From assembly GCF_030815415.1 (NCBI RefSeq), contig NZ_JAUSWW010000001.1, forward strand, positions 9,114,001-9,178,000: 64,000 nt of DNA. Direction: 5' to 3'. The translations under genes were made by a program, and so were the position numbers. The stretch's first letter is position 1. The number at the start of each line of letters is the position of its first letter. This stretch comes from Streptomyces canus (GTDB taxonomy: Bacteria > Actinomycetota > Actinomycetes > Streptomycetales > Streptomycetaceae). The notes under the pieces were generated by a model, which worked only from the letters and a program-made list of their open reading frames with translations, made no database searches and was not told where the DNA came from. Positions 15,428 through 23,279 of this stretch are shown here, one piece after another.

Positions 15428-15775
15428 TCAGTTGGCGGGGAACGGGACGAGTCGTGCGCCCCGCAGCTCGTCGACGGCGGCCCGTGCGGCGGCCCTCGGT
15501 GTCGGTACCGGGTCGTAGTGGCTGACGACGCTGATCCAGGTGCCGTCGGCGTTCCGCATCACGTGGAGTTCCGCGTCGTCGACGAACACGGCGTATCCGG
15601 TGCCGTGGTGGTGACCGCCCGCGGCGGCGGGGCGGCCCTGGATGCGGCGGCCCTTGTAGACCTCGTCGAAGGCCTCGGGGGAGTGGTCGTGGGCGGCCGC
15701 TCGGGGCGCGACGGCGACCGTGGTGGCGAGGGCGGCCGCGGCGGTGAGTGCGCGGCGCCGGGTCAGTTCGGGCAT
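15428..15775 (-). CDS. melC1: MelC1 tyrosinase cofactor (caddie protein)
   Basis: 115 aa. Tat signal peptide with twin Arg (LTRRRALTAAAALATTVAVA, residues 4-23) and cleavage near AAAHDH. The mature part has the caddie core GRRIQGRP...GGHHHGTGYAVFVDDAELHVM and the conserved tail VSHYDPVPTPRAAARAAVDEL. MelC1 delivers copper to MelC2 and carries it across the membrane. AAGGA ribosome site before ATG 15775. First gene of the melC operon; its promoter lies in 15776-16082. Confidence 0.96.
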   Translation of the reverse strand: MPELTRRRALTAAAALATTVAVAPRAAAHDHSPEAFDEVYKGRRIQGRPAAAGGHHHGTGYAVFVDDAELHVMRNADGTWISVVSHYDPVPTPRAAARAAVDELRGARLVPFPAN

Positions 15776-16082
15776 GGGAGTCCTTCCGGTGGTGGGCGAC
15801 TCCGCATGCCTATCGGCCCCGCCGAGAGCGGGAGAAATCCCCTGGGACCGGTTGGCTGCGATCCGGACAATTACCAACATGTCGTGCAACGTTGAACGAA
15901 GATGATCTTGCTTCGACGGGGCCCGCGGGGCGCCGGAACGGGGAATTCCTTCTGTCGGGGCCCCTGTTTCGGGTGGTCCTTGGCGGACAGGTGTGTCGTC
16001 GGTGGCCTGGCTCACCTGGAGAAACTGGCGCAATCGCCTGCTACTCTGCGTCGTCAACTGACCGCTTTGAGTAATTCCTGGG
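15776..16082. promoter_or_regulatory. Divergent control region melC1 / FAD monooxygenase
   Basis: 307 bp without a convincing gene. It is unusually AT-rich locally around 15868-15905 and contains a perfect palindrome CAACGTTG (15887-15894) next to CAACATG and GTTGAACG, which look like regulator sites. No promoter can be assigned with confidence. Confidence 0.35.
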
Positions 16083-17300
16083 GTGCGCGTGAAGGTCGCC
16101 TGCGTCGGTGGCGGGCCCGCCGGCCTGTATCTGTCGATCCTGCTGAAACGGCAGGACCCGTCCCACGACATCGCCGTCTACGAACGCGATCCGGAGGGCT
16201 CGACCTACGGCTGGGGCGTCACCTACTGGCGTGGTCTGCTCGACAAGCTCCACGAGCACGACCCCGAGACCGTGCGGGCCGTCGAGGAGCACTCGGTCCG
16301 CTGGAACGACGGCGTCGCCCATGTGCGGGACCTGACGACCCGCCACCGCGGCGACGAAGGGCACGGCATCGGCCGCCATCGCTTCCTGGAGCTCCTCGCC
16401 ACCCGCGCCCGGGAGCTCGGTGTACGACTGGAGTTCGAGCGCGCGATCACCCCGGAGAACCTGCCCGAGGCCGACCTGATCGTGGCCGGCGACGGCGTCC
16501 ACAGCGCGCTGCGCACCGCCCACGCCGACCACTTCGGCACCGAGGCCAGGGAGGGCCGCAACCACTACGCCTGGCTCGGCACCACCAAGGTCTTCGACGC
16601 CTTCACCTTCGGTTTCGTCGAGACCGACCACGGCTGGATCTGGTGCTACGGCTACGGCTTCGGCCCCGACCGCAGCACCTGCGTCATCGAATGCGCCCCG
16701 GAGGCCTGGTCAGGCCTCGGCCTCGACCGCGCGGACGAGGCCGAGGGACTGCCCCTGCTGGAGAAGCTCTTCGCCGACGTCCTGGACGGCCACTCCCTCA
16801 TCGGCCGCTCCGGTGCCGACGGCAGCGCCCAGTGGCTCAACTTCCGCACCCTCACCAACCGCACCTGGTCCCGCGGCAACCTCGTCCTCATCGGCGACGC
16901 CGCCCACACCACCCACTACTCCATCGGCGCCGGCACCACCCTCGCCCTCGAGGACGCCATCGCCCTGGCCGCAGCGCTCCGCGAGCACACCGAGCTCCCG
17001 CAGGCACTCGACCGCTACGAGCGGCAGCGCAAGGCCGAGCTCCTCTCCGTCCAGAGCGCCGCCCGCTACAGCGCCCAGTGGTACGAGAACCTCCCGCGCT
17101 ACATCCACCTGCCCCCGCAGCAGATGTTCGCCCTGCTCGGCCAGCGCCACTCGCCCCTGCTGCCCTATGTCCCGCCCCAGCTGTACTACCGGCTCGACAA
17201 GGCCGCGGGGCAGCTCGAAGCGCTGCGGCGGCTCAAGCGCTGGCTGGGTCCGAAGATCGCGCGCAGCGCGCACACCCGGGCCCTGAGCGAGCGGAAGTAG
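16083..17300 (+). CDS. FAD-dependent aromatic monooxygenase
   Basis: 405 aa, class A flavin monooxygenase (PHBH fold). FAD Rossmann motif VGGGPAGLYLSILL (8-21), middle DG motif VAGDGVHSALR (about 137-147), and second FAD motif LIGDAAHTTHYSIGAGTTLALEDA (about 272-295). The segment YGWGVTYWRGLLDKL resembles the salicylyl-CoA/anthraniloyl-CoA hydroxylase branch. It would hydroxylate an aromatic substrate using NAD(P)H and O2; the substrate is unknown. GTG start at 16083. It is followed by an operator/terminator dyad, then by an MFS exporter, so it may act on a compound that the exporter handles (inference). Confidence 0.88.
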   Translation: MRVKVACVGGGPAGLYLSILLKRQDPSHDIAVYERDPEGSTYGWGVTYWRGLLDKLHEHDPETVRAVEEHSVRWNDGVAHVRDLTTRHRGDEGHGIGRHRFLELLATRARELGVRLEFERAITPENLPEADLIVAGDGVHSALRTAHADHFGTEAREGRNHYAWLGTTKVFDAFTFGFVETDHGWIWCYGYGFGPDRSTCVIECAPEAWSGLGLDRADEAEGLPLLEKLFADVLDGHSLIGRSGADGSAQWLNFRTLTNRTWSRGNLVLIGDAAHTTHYSIGAGTTLALEDAIALAAALREHTELPQALDRYERQRKAELLSVQSAARYSAQWYENLPRYIHLPPQQMFALLGQRHSPLLPYVPPQLYYRLDKAAGQLEALRRLKRWLGPKIARSAHTRALSERK

Positions 17301-17317
17301 CGGCCCTTCTCCCTTGG

Positions 17318-17369
17318 GTGAATGGCAATTCACCAGCTATGGTGAATTGCCATTCACTCATATTTTTTT
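17318..17369. promoter_or_regulatory. Double GTGAAT/ATTCAC dyad followed by T-run
   Basis: GTGAAT-GGCA-ATTCAC (17318-17333) and its mirror GTGAAT-TGCC-ATTCAC (17342-17357) form a larger 17-bp-arm inverted repeat around AGCTAT, followed by TTTTTTT (17363-17369). It resembles a TetR operator in front of the MFS-tetR operon. The hairpin plus T-run could also end the monooxygenase transcript. A related dyad lies at 21142-21171. Confidence 0.6.
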
Positions 17370-17381
17370 GCTGGAGTGCCG

Positions 17382-18836
17382 ATGGACGAGCCCGCCGCGA
17401 CACCCCGGCCCCTGCGGGAACGGCTGACCGTCCCGGTCCTGGCGTTCGGCGGCATCCTCATGGCCGTCATGCAGACCGTGGTCGTCCCGCTGCTGCCGGA
17501 CCTGCCGCGGCTGACCGGTGCCTCACCCGGCGCCGTCTCGTGGATGGTCACCGCGACCCTGCTCGCCGGCGCCGTCCTCACCCCGGTCCTCGGCCGGGCC
17601 GGCGACATGTACGGCAAGCGCAGGGTGCTCATGGCGGCGCTGGGTCTGATGACCGTCGGCTCGGTGCTGTGCGCCCTGTCCTCCGACATCCGGGTGCTCA
17701 TCGCCGCCCGCGCCCTCTCGGGCGCCGCCTCCGCCGTCGTACCGCTGTCCATCAGCATCCTGCGCGACGAACTCCCGCCGGAACGCCGGGGCGGCGCGGT
17801 GGCGCTGATGAGCTCGACCGTGGGCATCGGCGCCGCGCTGGGCCTGCCGCTCGCGGCGGTCATCGTGCAGTACGCGAACTGGCACGCCATGTTCTGGGTG
17901 ACCGCCGGCCTGGGCGCGGTGGGCGTCGCCTCGGTGTGGTGGGCGGTACGGGAGTCGCCGGTGCGGGAGCCCGGCCGGTTCGACGTGCCGGGCGCCCTCG
18001 GCCTGGCCGCCGGGCTCGTGAGCCTGCTGCTCGGGGTGTCGCAGGGCGGGCAGTGGGGGTGGGGCAGCGCGCGGATCCTGGGACTCTTCGGCGCCGCCGT
18101 CGTCGTACTGGCGCTGTGGTGGTGGCAGCAGTTGCGGACCGAACGGCCGCTGGTCGATCTGCGGCTGGTGTCGGAGCCGCGGGTCGGGCTCGCGCATGTG
18201 GCGGCGCTGCTGACCGGGTTCGCGTTCTACGCCAACTCCCTGGTCACCGCCCAGCTCGTGCAGGCGCCCCGGGCCACGGGGTACGGGCTCGGGCTGTCGA
18301 TCGTCCAGACCGGTCTGGTGCTGCTCCCGGGCGGCTTCATCATGCTGCTGTTCTCGCCGGTCTCGGCCCGGATCTCCGCCTCCCGCGGACCGCGCGTCAC
18401 GCTCGCCCTCGGGGCGCTGGTCATCGCGGCCGGTTACGCCGTGCGCATCGCCGACAGCCACGACCTGTGGATGATCATGGTCGGTGCGGCAGTCGTGGGC
18501 ACCGGCACCACTCTGGCCTACTCGGCGCTGCCCACCCTCATCCTGCACGCCGTCCCGGCAGGCCAGACCGCCTCCGCCAACGGCGTCAACGTCCTGATGC
18601 GCACCATCGGGCAGGCGGTGTCGAGTGCCGCCGTCGCCGCGGTCCTGGTCCGCCACACCAGCCTGGTCGGCGGTGTTCCCGTACCCGCCCTGGACGGCTA
18701 TCTGCTGGCCTTCGGCGTCGCGGGTGCGGTCGCCCTGGCGGCGTGCGCGACCGCGCTGTGCATCCCCGCCGACCCGGAGGCCGGCGGAACACGCCGGGCC
18801 CGGGGAGCCCGCAAGGAGGTGATGGAGGGAGCATGA
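17382..18836 (+). CDS. MFS drug exporter, DHA2 (14-helix) type
   Basis: 484 aa, about 14 transmembrane helices. The motif A-like loop GRAGDMYGKRRVLM (about 69-82) and motif C-like region GIGAALGLPLAAVIV (about 149-163) place it among drug:H+ antiporters of the DHA2 class. It exports small hydrophobic compounds by proton exchange. ATG 17382 is chosen because CTGGAG lies just upstream; the in-frame GTG at 17376 is within that site. The stop overlaps the tetR start (ATGA at 18833-18836). The operator-like dyad upstream suggests induction by the exported compound. Confidence 0.9.
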   Translation: MDEPAATPRPLRERLTVPVLAFGGILMAVMQTVVVPLLPDLPRLTGASPGAVSWMVTATLLAGAVLTPVLGRAGDMYGKRRVLMAALGLMTVGSVLCALSSDIRVLIAARALSGAASAVVPLSISILRDELPPERRGGAVALMSSTVGIGAALGLPLAAVIVQYANWHAMFWVTAGLGAVGVASVWWAVRESPVREPGRFDVPGALGLAAGLVSLLLGVSQGGQWGWGSARILGLFGAAVVVLALWWWQQLRTERPLVDLRLVSEPRVGLAHVAALLTGFAFYANSLVTAQLVQAPRATGYGLGLSIVQTGLVLLPGGFIMLLFSPVSARISASRGPRVTLALGALVIAAGYAVRIADSHDLWMIMVGAAVVGTGTTLAYSALPTLILHAVPAGQTASANGVNVLMRTIGQAVSSAAVAAVLVRHTSLVGGVPVPALDGYLLAFGVAGAVALAACATALCIPADPEAGGTRRARGARKEVMEGA

Positions 18837-19417
18837 GTGCCGTGCGCACCCCACCGACCGCCTCCACGTCCGCACGCCGGGACGCCGAGGCGACCAAGGC
18901 GGCCATCCTCAGATCGGCCCGCTACCTCCTGGCCCGCCACGCTCACGCCGACATCACCCTGAAGGCGGTCGCCGAACGCGCCGGTGTGAGCCCGCCGTTG
19001 ATCCTGAAGTACTTCGGCAACAAGGACGCTCTCTTCGCCCGCGTCATGTCCTTCGAGGCCGACGCCGAAGCCCTGCTGGACGCACCCCTGCACGAGCTGG
19101 GCCGGCACATGGTCAGGCACGTCCTGGAGAGCCAGAGCGAGCGCGGCGCCGACCCCCTGCTGCGCATCGCCTTCGCCCCCCTGCACGGCGAACAGGGCGA
19201 CATCCTGCGGGCCAACTTCCGCGCCCAGGTCACCGAACGCCTCGCCGAACGCCTCACCGGCCCCGACACCGGCCTGCGCGCCGAACTCGCCGTCGGCACC
19301 CTCCTCGGCCTCGGCGTGATGTACGGCATCGCCCGCGGCCCTCACATGAGGGCGAGCACGCTGGACACCCTCGTCGAGCGGTACGCGCCCGTGGTGCAGG
19401 CGCAGCTGACGCCCTAG
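18833..19417 (+). CDS. TetR-family regulator of the exporter operon
   Basis: 194 aa. N-terminal helix-turn-helix at about residues 18-62 (ATKAAILRSARYLLARH, then ITLKAVAERAGVSPPLILKYFGNKDALFARVM), with the C-terminal half a TetR ligand domain. It is translationally coupled to the MFS gene, a classic local repressor arrangement. Candidate targets are the GTGAAT/ATTCAC dyads at 17.3 and 21.15 kb. Its TAG stop shares the palindrome CTAG (19414-19417) with the stop of the convergent flavoenzyme gene. Confidence 0.9.
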   Translation: MSAVRTPPTASTSARRDAEATKAAILRSARYLLARHAHADITLKAVAERAGVSPPLILKYFGNKDALFARVMSFEADAEALLDAPLHELGRHMVRHVLESQSERGADPLLRIAFAPLHGEQGDILRANFRAQVTERLAERLTGPDTGLRAELAVGTLLGLGVMYGIARGPHMRASTLDTLVERYAPVVQAQLTP

Positions 19418-21093
19418 CCGAACAGCCGGTCCAGGAAGGCGTTGCCGTAGACGCCGTGCGGGTCGAGACGGTCCAGGATGCCGGCCGCCTGCTCCCAGAC
19501 GCCGTCGCCGAGGGACGCGGGCACCGCCGCGCCGAGCACCTGCTCGTCGTCCCACACCGCGTCGTCCGTATAGGCCCAGCCCTTGGACCACTCGACGCGG
19601 GTCAGGGCATCCGTGCCGTCGTGGCTGTCCAGCAGGAACCGCTCCAGCTCACGCAGGAAGGCCTCCGCGTACGGGGTCCCCGGCAGTGTCAGTACGTCCA
19701 GCCAGACGGCGGTGTCCCACTGCGGGTGCGCGCTGTCCGGCCGCAGCGCGGAGAGCAACGGGGCGTGGGCGCCGGCGAGTTCGGCGTCGGCCGGGTCGTC
19801 GAGGCCCGTGACACGGATCTCCACCGAGCCGTTGACCGGGAAGCGGCCCAGGGCCGCGTACGCCGTGAGCCGTTCGCGGTAGAAGGCGGTGAACTCGGCC
19901 ACGATCCGCTGCACCTGGTCCCGGGAGGTGAGCACCGCGTAGCCGTTGGCGTTGATCCGCAGGGTGGTGGGCTTGATGTAGAGCAGCGTGTTCTTGGACG
20001 GCCCCCAGATGTCGGCGGACAGGGTCGCGACGAGCCCGAGCGCGGCCGTGTCGTACTGCGCGTTCCCGAGCACCGGTGCCAGATACCAGGCCGCGTCCGA
20101 GACCATCCGCCCGGCGAGATCCGCCACCGGCGTCGGGACGTTGTCGGAGAACGGATAGTTGTACGGCGACGTCACGCGGCGCGAGGTGAGCGGCTTCGTC
20201 GGCTCGACGCTCCACACCTTGAGCCACGGGAACTCGGTGAAGGCGAACCAGATCGCCTCGACGCGCCCGGCCTCGTCCAGGTAGCTCGCGAGGGTGCGTC
20301 CGTCGCTGCCGGGCGCGGCGAAGAGCTCACCTGCCGGGATGTCCGTACGGCTGACACAGCGCAGGTTCACGTTCGCGCCGACCCGCAGGACGACCTCCGT
20401 GACGAAGGTCCGCCCGAGATGGGTCAGCAGTGCGGCGGCGTCCGCCTCGTCCCGTGCGAAGGTCCGCAGGACATAGGCCCCGCTGTCCTCGTCCCACACG
20501 ACCGCGGTCACCGACAGCACCCGGTTGCTCAGCGAGCCGTACGTCTGGCCCGGCAGCCGTCGCTCGCCCTGTGCGGGGACGGCACTGCCGTGCGCGTCGA
20601 TCGCCAGGGCGCCGCCGAGGGTGAGGTCGCCGGGCGCGGGCGCGGCCGTCAGACCGAGGCGGTGTCCCTCCAGGAAGGTCAGCAACGACTCCATCGAGGC
20701 ACCGGCGCCGGCTCGCACGGCGCCGGAGGACTCCAGGGCCAGACCGGTGAGGTGCGCGGTCGTGTCGACGAGGAGCACGGGCGCGTCCGGCGAGGTGCCC
20801 TCGGTGATCGTCAGCGGGGACCAGCCGTGCGAGAAGCCCCGGGCGCGTACCCGCCAGCCGTGCTGCCAGGCCCAGTTGACGACGGCGGCCACCTGCTCCC
20901 CGTCGGAAGGAGCGCAGGCCCACAGTCCGGCGGCGGTGATCTCTCCGACCCAGTTCCGGTACGCCGAGCGGTAGAGCGCCACCTCGTCCGGGAAGCCGGG
21001 CAGTTCCTGCGCGGCGACGGCCGGGTCGGCCGGCACGAGGGTCAGGGCGGCGGCGCTGAGGAGGAAGCTTCTGCGGGTCCGGTTGTGGGTCAC
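19414..21093 (-). CDS. Tat-exported FAD oxidase, class II cholesterol-oxidase-like
   Basis: 559 aa. Tat signal NRTRRSFLLSAAALTLVPAD (residues 4-23). Then a VAO/PCMH-type FAD-binding domain (about 60-230: VRARGFSHGWSPLT, VRAGAGASMESLLTFL, GGALAIDAHGSAVP) and the cholesterol-oxidase-type substrate domain (about 240-559, with SPYNYPFSDN and KPTTLRINANGYAVLTS). Family members oxidise 3-hydroxysteroids or other alcohols; the actual substrate is not provable. The GTG at 21093 is taken as start because the Tat motif follows closely; a TTG at 21102 with GCAGG upstream is an alternative. Divergent from an aldo/keto reductase across a shared dyad. Confidence 0.85.
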   Translation of the reverse strand: MTHNRTRRSFLLSAAALTLVPADPAVAAQELPGFPDEVALYRSAYRNWVGEITAAGLWACAPSDGEQVAAVVNWAWQHGWRVRARGFSHGWSPLTITEGTSPDAPVLLVDTTAHLTGLALESSGAVRAGAGASMESLLTFLEGHRLGLTAAPAPGDLTLGGALAIDAHGSAVPAQGERRLPGQTYGSLSNRVLSVTAVVWDEDSGAYVLRTFARDEADAAALLTHLGRTFVTEVVLRVGANVNLRCVSRTDIPAGELFAAPGSDGRTLASYLDEAGRVEAIWFAFTEFPWLKVWSVEPTKPLTSRRVTSPYNYPFSDNVPTPVADLAGRMVSDAAWYLAPVLGNAQYDTAALGLVATLSADIWGPSKNTLLYIKPTTLRINANGYAVLTSRDQVQRIVAEFTAFYRERLTAYAALGRFPVNGSVEIRVTGLDDPADAELAGAHAPLLSALRPDSAHPQWDTAVWLDVLTLPGTPYAEAFLRELERFLLDSHDGTDALTRVEWSKGWAYTDDAVWDDEQVLGAAVPASLGDGVWEQAAGILDRLDPHGVYGNAFLDRLFG

Positions 21094-21141
21094 CTGGGTC
21101 AAGCTAGGGACCTGCTTGTCAGAGAGCGCTTGCTCGTCGAG

Positions 21142-21171
21142 ATCATTCACTCGTGTGAGTGAATGATTCAC
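21142..21171. promoter_or_regulatory. Operator-like dyads between divergent oxidoreductase genes
   Basis: ATCATTCACTC-GTGT-GAGTGAATGAT (21142-21167) overlaps GTGAAT-G-ATTCAC (21159-21171). The half-sites GTGAAT/ATTCAC and the octamer ATTCACTC also occur in the exporter operator at 17318-17359. Probably a TetR-type site serving both divergent genes. Confidence 0.6.
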
Positions 21172-21231
21172 AGACGATCCTCCGGAGGAGCCCGTTCCGC
21201 GCACAGAGTGGACGGATGACAGACTGACGCC

Positions 21232-22215
21232 ATGGACGAGCGCACTTTCGGTAGGTCGGGTCAGCACGCATCCGTCGTCGGTCTCGGTACATGGCAGCTG
21301 GGTGCCGACTGGGGAGACGTCGACGACAAGGAAGCCCTTTCGGTACTGGAGGCCGCCGCCGAGTCGGGCGTGACCTTCTTCGACACCGCCGATGTGTACG
21401 GCGACGGCCGCAGCGAGCAGACCATCGCCACCTTCCTGCGGAGCCGGCCCGACCTGCACGTCCTGGTCGCCACGAAGATGGGCCGCCGGGTCGACCAGAT
21501 CCCGGAGAACTACGTCCTCGACAACTTCCGTGCCTGGAACGACCGTTCCCGCCGCAACCTCGGCGTCGACCGCCTCGACCTCGTCCAGCTGCACTGCCCG
21601 CCCACGCCGGTCTACTCGACGGACGCGGTGTACGACGCGCTGGACACCCTCGTCGAGGAGGAGCGCGTCGCCGCGTACGGCGTCAGCGTGGAGACCTGCG
21701 AGGAGGCCCTGACCGCGATCGCCCGGCCGGGCGTGGCGAGCGTGCAGATCATCTTCAACGCGTTCCGCATGAAGCCGCTCCAGCGAGTGCTCCCCGCAGC
21801 GCGGGAGGCGGGCGTCGGCATCATCGTCCGGGTGCCCCTGGCCTCCGGTCTGCTGTCCGGCAAGTACACCAAGGACACCGTCTTCCCCGAGAACGACCAC
21901 CGCACCTACAACCGGCACGGCGAGTCCTTCGACGTCGGCGAGACCTTCTCCGGCGTCGACTACGCGACCGGCGTGGAGGCGGCCGCCGAGTTCTCCGCCC
22001 TCGCCCCCGAGGGATACACCCCGGCCCAGCTGGCACTGCGCTGGATCATCCAGCAGCCCGGCGTGACCACCGTGATCCCCGGCGCCCGTAACCCCGAGCA
22101 GGCCCGTGCCAACGCGGCCGCCGCCGCGCTGCCGGAGCTGTCCGAGGAGACGCTCACCGCGATCCGGGACCTCTACGAGGGGCGGATCAAGGACCAGGTC
22201 GAGAACCGCTGGTAG
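21232..22215 (+). CDS. Aldo/keto reductase
   Basis: 327 aa TIM-barrel NADPH-dependent oxidoreductase. The catalytic tetrad is recognisable: Asp in FFDTADVYG (with Tyr five residues on), Lys in VLVATKMGRR, and His in LVQLHCPP. The cofactor-binding end is VIPGARNPEQARANA. This resembles the AKR5/AKR11-like group of sugar or xenobiotic carbonyl reductases. Substrate unknown. ATG 21232 has no strong ribosome site. It probably belongs to the same regulon as the exporter cluster, because a similar dyad lies upstream. Confidence 0.9.
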   Translation: MDERTFGRSGQHASVVGLGTWQLGADWGDVDDKEALSVLEAAAESGVTFFDTADVYGDGRSEQTIATFLRSRPDLHVLVATKMGRRVDQIPENYVLDNFRAWNDRSRRNLGVDRLDLVQLHCPPTPVYSTDAVYDALDTLVEEERVAAYGVSVETCEEALTAIARPGVASVQIIFNAFRMKPLQRVLPAAREAGVGIIVRVPLASGLLSGKYTKDTVFPENDHRTYNRHGESFDVGETFSGVDYATGVEAAAEFSALAPEGYTPAQLALRWIIQQPGVTTVIPGARNPEQARANAAAAALPELSEETLTAIRDLYEGRIKDQVENRW

Positions 22216-22274
22216 TCCTCGGGGGCGGGAGCCCGGCTGTTTGAACGATCAGACGCCGGGTTACCCGTCCTCGC

Positions 22275-22763
22275 ATGGTGCAGGCTGCGGAGAGACGAAC
22301 GGGACGCAACGAGACCGAGGACGAGCGAGCCGACCGCATGTGGGTCGAGCTCATACAGGAGATCCGCGTCGCGCAGATGGGCGTGCAGATCCTGTTCGGC
22401 TTCCTGCTGACCGTCGTCTTCACACCGAAGTACGCCGACCTCGGCGACACCGAGAAGACGATCTACATCGTGACGGTCGTCCTCGGCGCCACCGCCACCG
22501 GCGCCCTCATCGGGCCGGTGTCCCTGCACCGCCTGGTGTCCGGGCGCCGCATCAAACCCCGCGCGGTGCAGTGGGCGGCCCGGCTGACCTTCGTCGGCCT
22601 GGTGCTGCTGCTCGCCACCACGGCCGCCTCACTCCTGCTGATCCTGCGGGTCGCCACCCACGACCCCTACGTGCCCTGGCTGGTCAGCGCGGTGGTCGCG
22701 TGGTACCTGGTGTGCTGGTTCCTGCTGCCGCTGTGGATCCGGCGCCGCTACACGACGAGGTGA
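22275..22763 (+). CDS. DUF6328 family membrane protein
   Basis: 162 aa. N-terminal acidic stretch (ETEDERADRMWVELIQEIRVAQMGVQILFGFLL) followed by four transmembrane helices (about 40-56, 67-88, 103-124, 132-153). The motif ELIQEIRVAQxGVQILFGFLL identifies the actinobacterial DUF6328 family, function unknown. ATG 22275. Convergent with the SsgA-like gene 25 bp away. Confidence 0.85.
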   Translation: MVQAAERRTGRNETEDERADRMWVELIQEIRVAQMGVQILFGFLLTVVFTPKYADLGDTEKTIYIVTVVLGATATGALIGPVSLHRLVSGRRIKPRAVQWAARLTFVGLVLLLATTAASLLLILRVATHDPYVPWLVSAVVAWYLVCWFLLPLWIRRRYTTR

Positions 22764-22788
22764 GCCGGCGCCCACACCGTCACCCGGT

Positions 22789-23214
22789 TCAGCCCCGTGC
22801 GAGGACCTCCGCGAGGAAGTCGTCGACCTCGACCTCCTCCTGCCCCGGCAGCACCACCTCGTAGGTCCGGCTCAGGAACGCGGCGATCGTCGGAGCCCAG
22901 ACGAACACCACGGCGTGATGTCTGCCGCCGCCGGGCCGGACGTCGCCGAAAAGCTCCATGCGCAGCTCTTTCCCCGCGCCCGAGGACACGGGGCACAGAC
23001 GCACGTCGCCCAGTCCGACCGGTCCGGTCAGCCCCTGGGCGAGCATCTCGCGGTCCAGGCGCCACCGGGCGAGCACCCGGCCGTCGTGGCTGAACACCAC
23101 GGTGACGGCGAACGGGTCGGAGGCGGCGTAGTCCAGGTGGGCGAGCACGGGGAAGCGATGCGTGTCGCCCGCCTGGAGCTGTACGACCAAGGTCTTGTGC
23201 GTCGAGAAGTTCAC
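22789..23214 (-). CDS. SsgA-like sporulation/cell division regulator
   Basis: 141 aa, a single SsgA-family (SALP) domain: LDYAASDPFAVTVVFSH, WRLDREMLAQGL.GPVGLGDVRLCP and the C-terminal TYEVVLPGQE. SALPs control placement of septa and autolysis during sporulation. GTG start 23214 has a perfect GGAGGT 6 nt upstream, excluding longer starts. It is not SsgB, which is shorter and more conserved at the N-terminus. Its position near clpP3-clpP4 and RNase HI recalls ssgC of S. coelicolor, but I do not assign the symbol. Confidence 0.9.
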   Translation of the reverse strand: MNFSTHKTLVVQLQAGDTHRFPVLAHLDYAASDPFAVTVVFSHDGRVLARWRLDREMLAQGLTGPVGLGDVRLCPVSSGAGKELRMELFGDVRPGGGRHHAVVFVWAPTIAAFLSRTYEVVLPGQEEVEVDDFLAEVLARG

Positions 23215-23279
23215 CTGGGGACCTCCGGAAAGTACGAACGCGGTGCTGCCCTCAAGTACCCCCCTCACGCACGAAATGC

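Noticed and set aside
15902..19417. A 1171-codon open frame spanning the monooxygenase and exporter genes
   Set aside because: It is the alternative frame of high-GC genes; its translation is Arg/Pro/Gly-rich without domains. Only its last 194 codons are the TetR gene.
19456..21162. 568-codon plus-strand frame opposite the cholesterol-oxidase-like gene
   Set aside because: Arg/Gly/Val-rich shadow; the minus strand has a Tat signal and domain matches.
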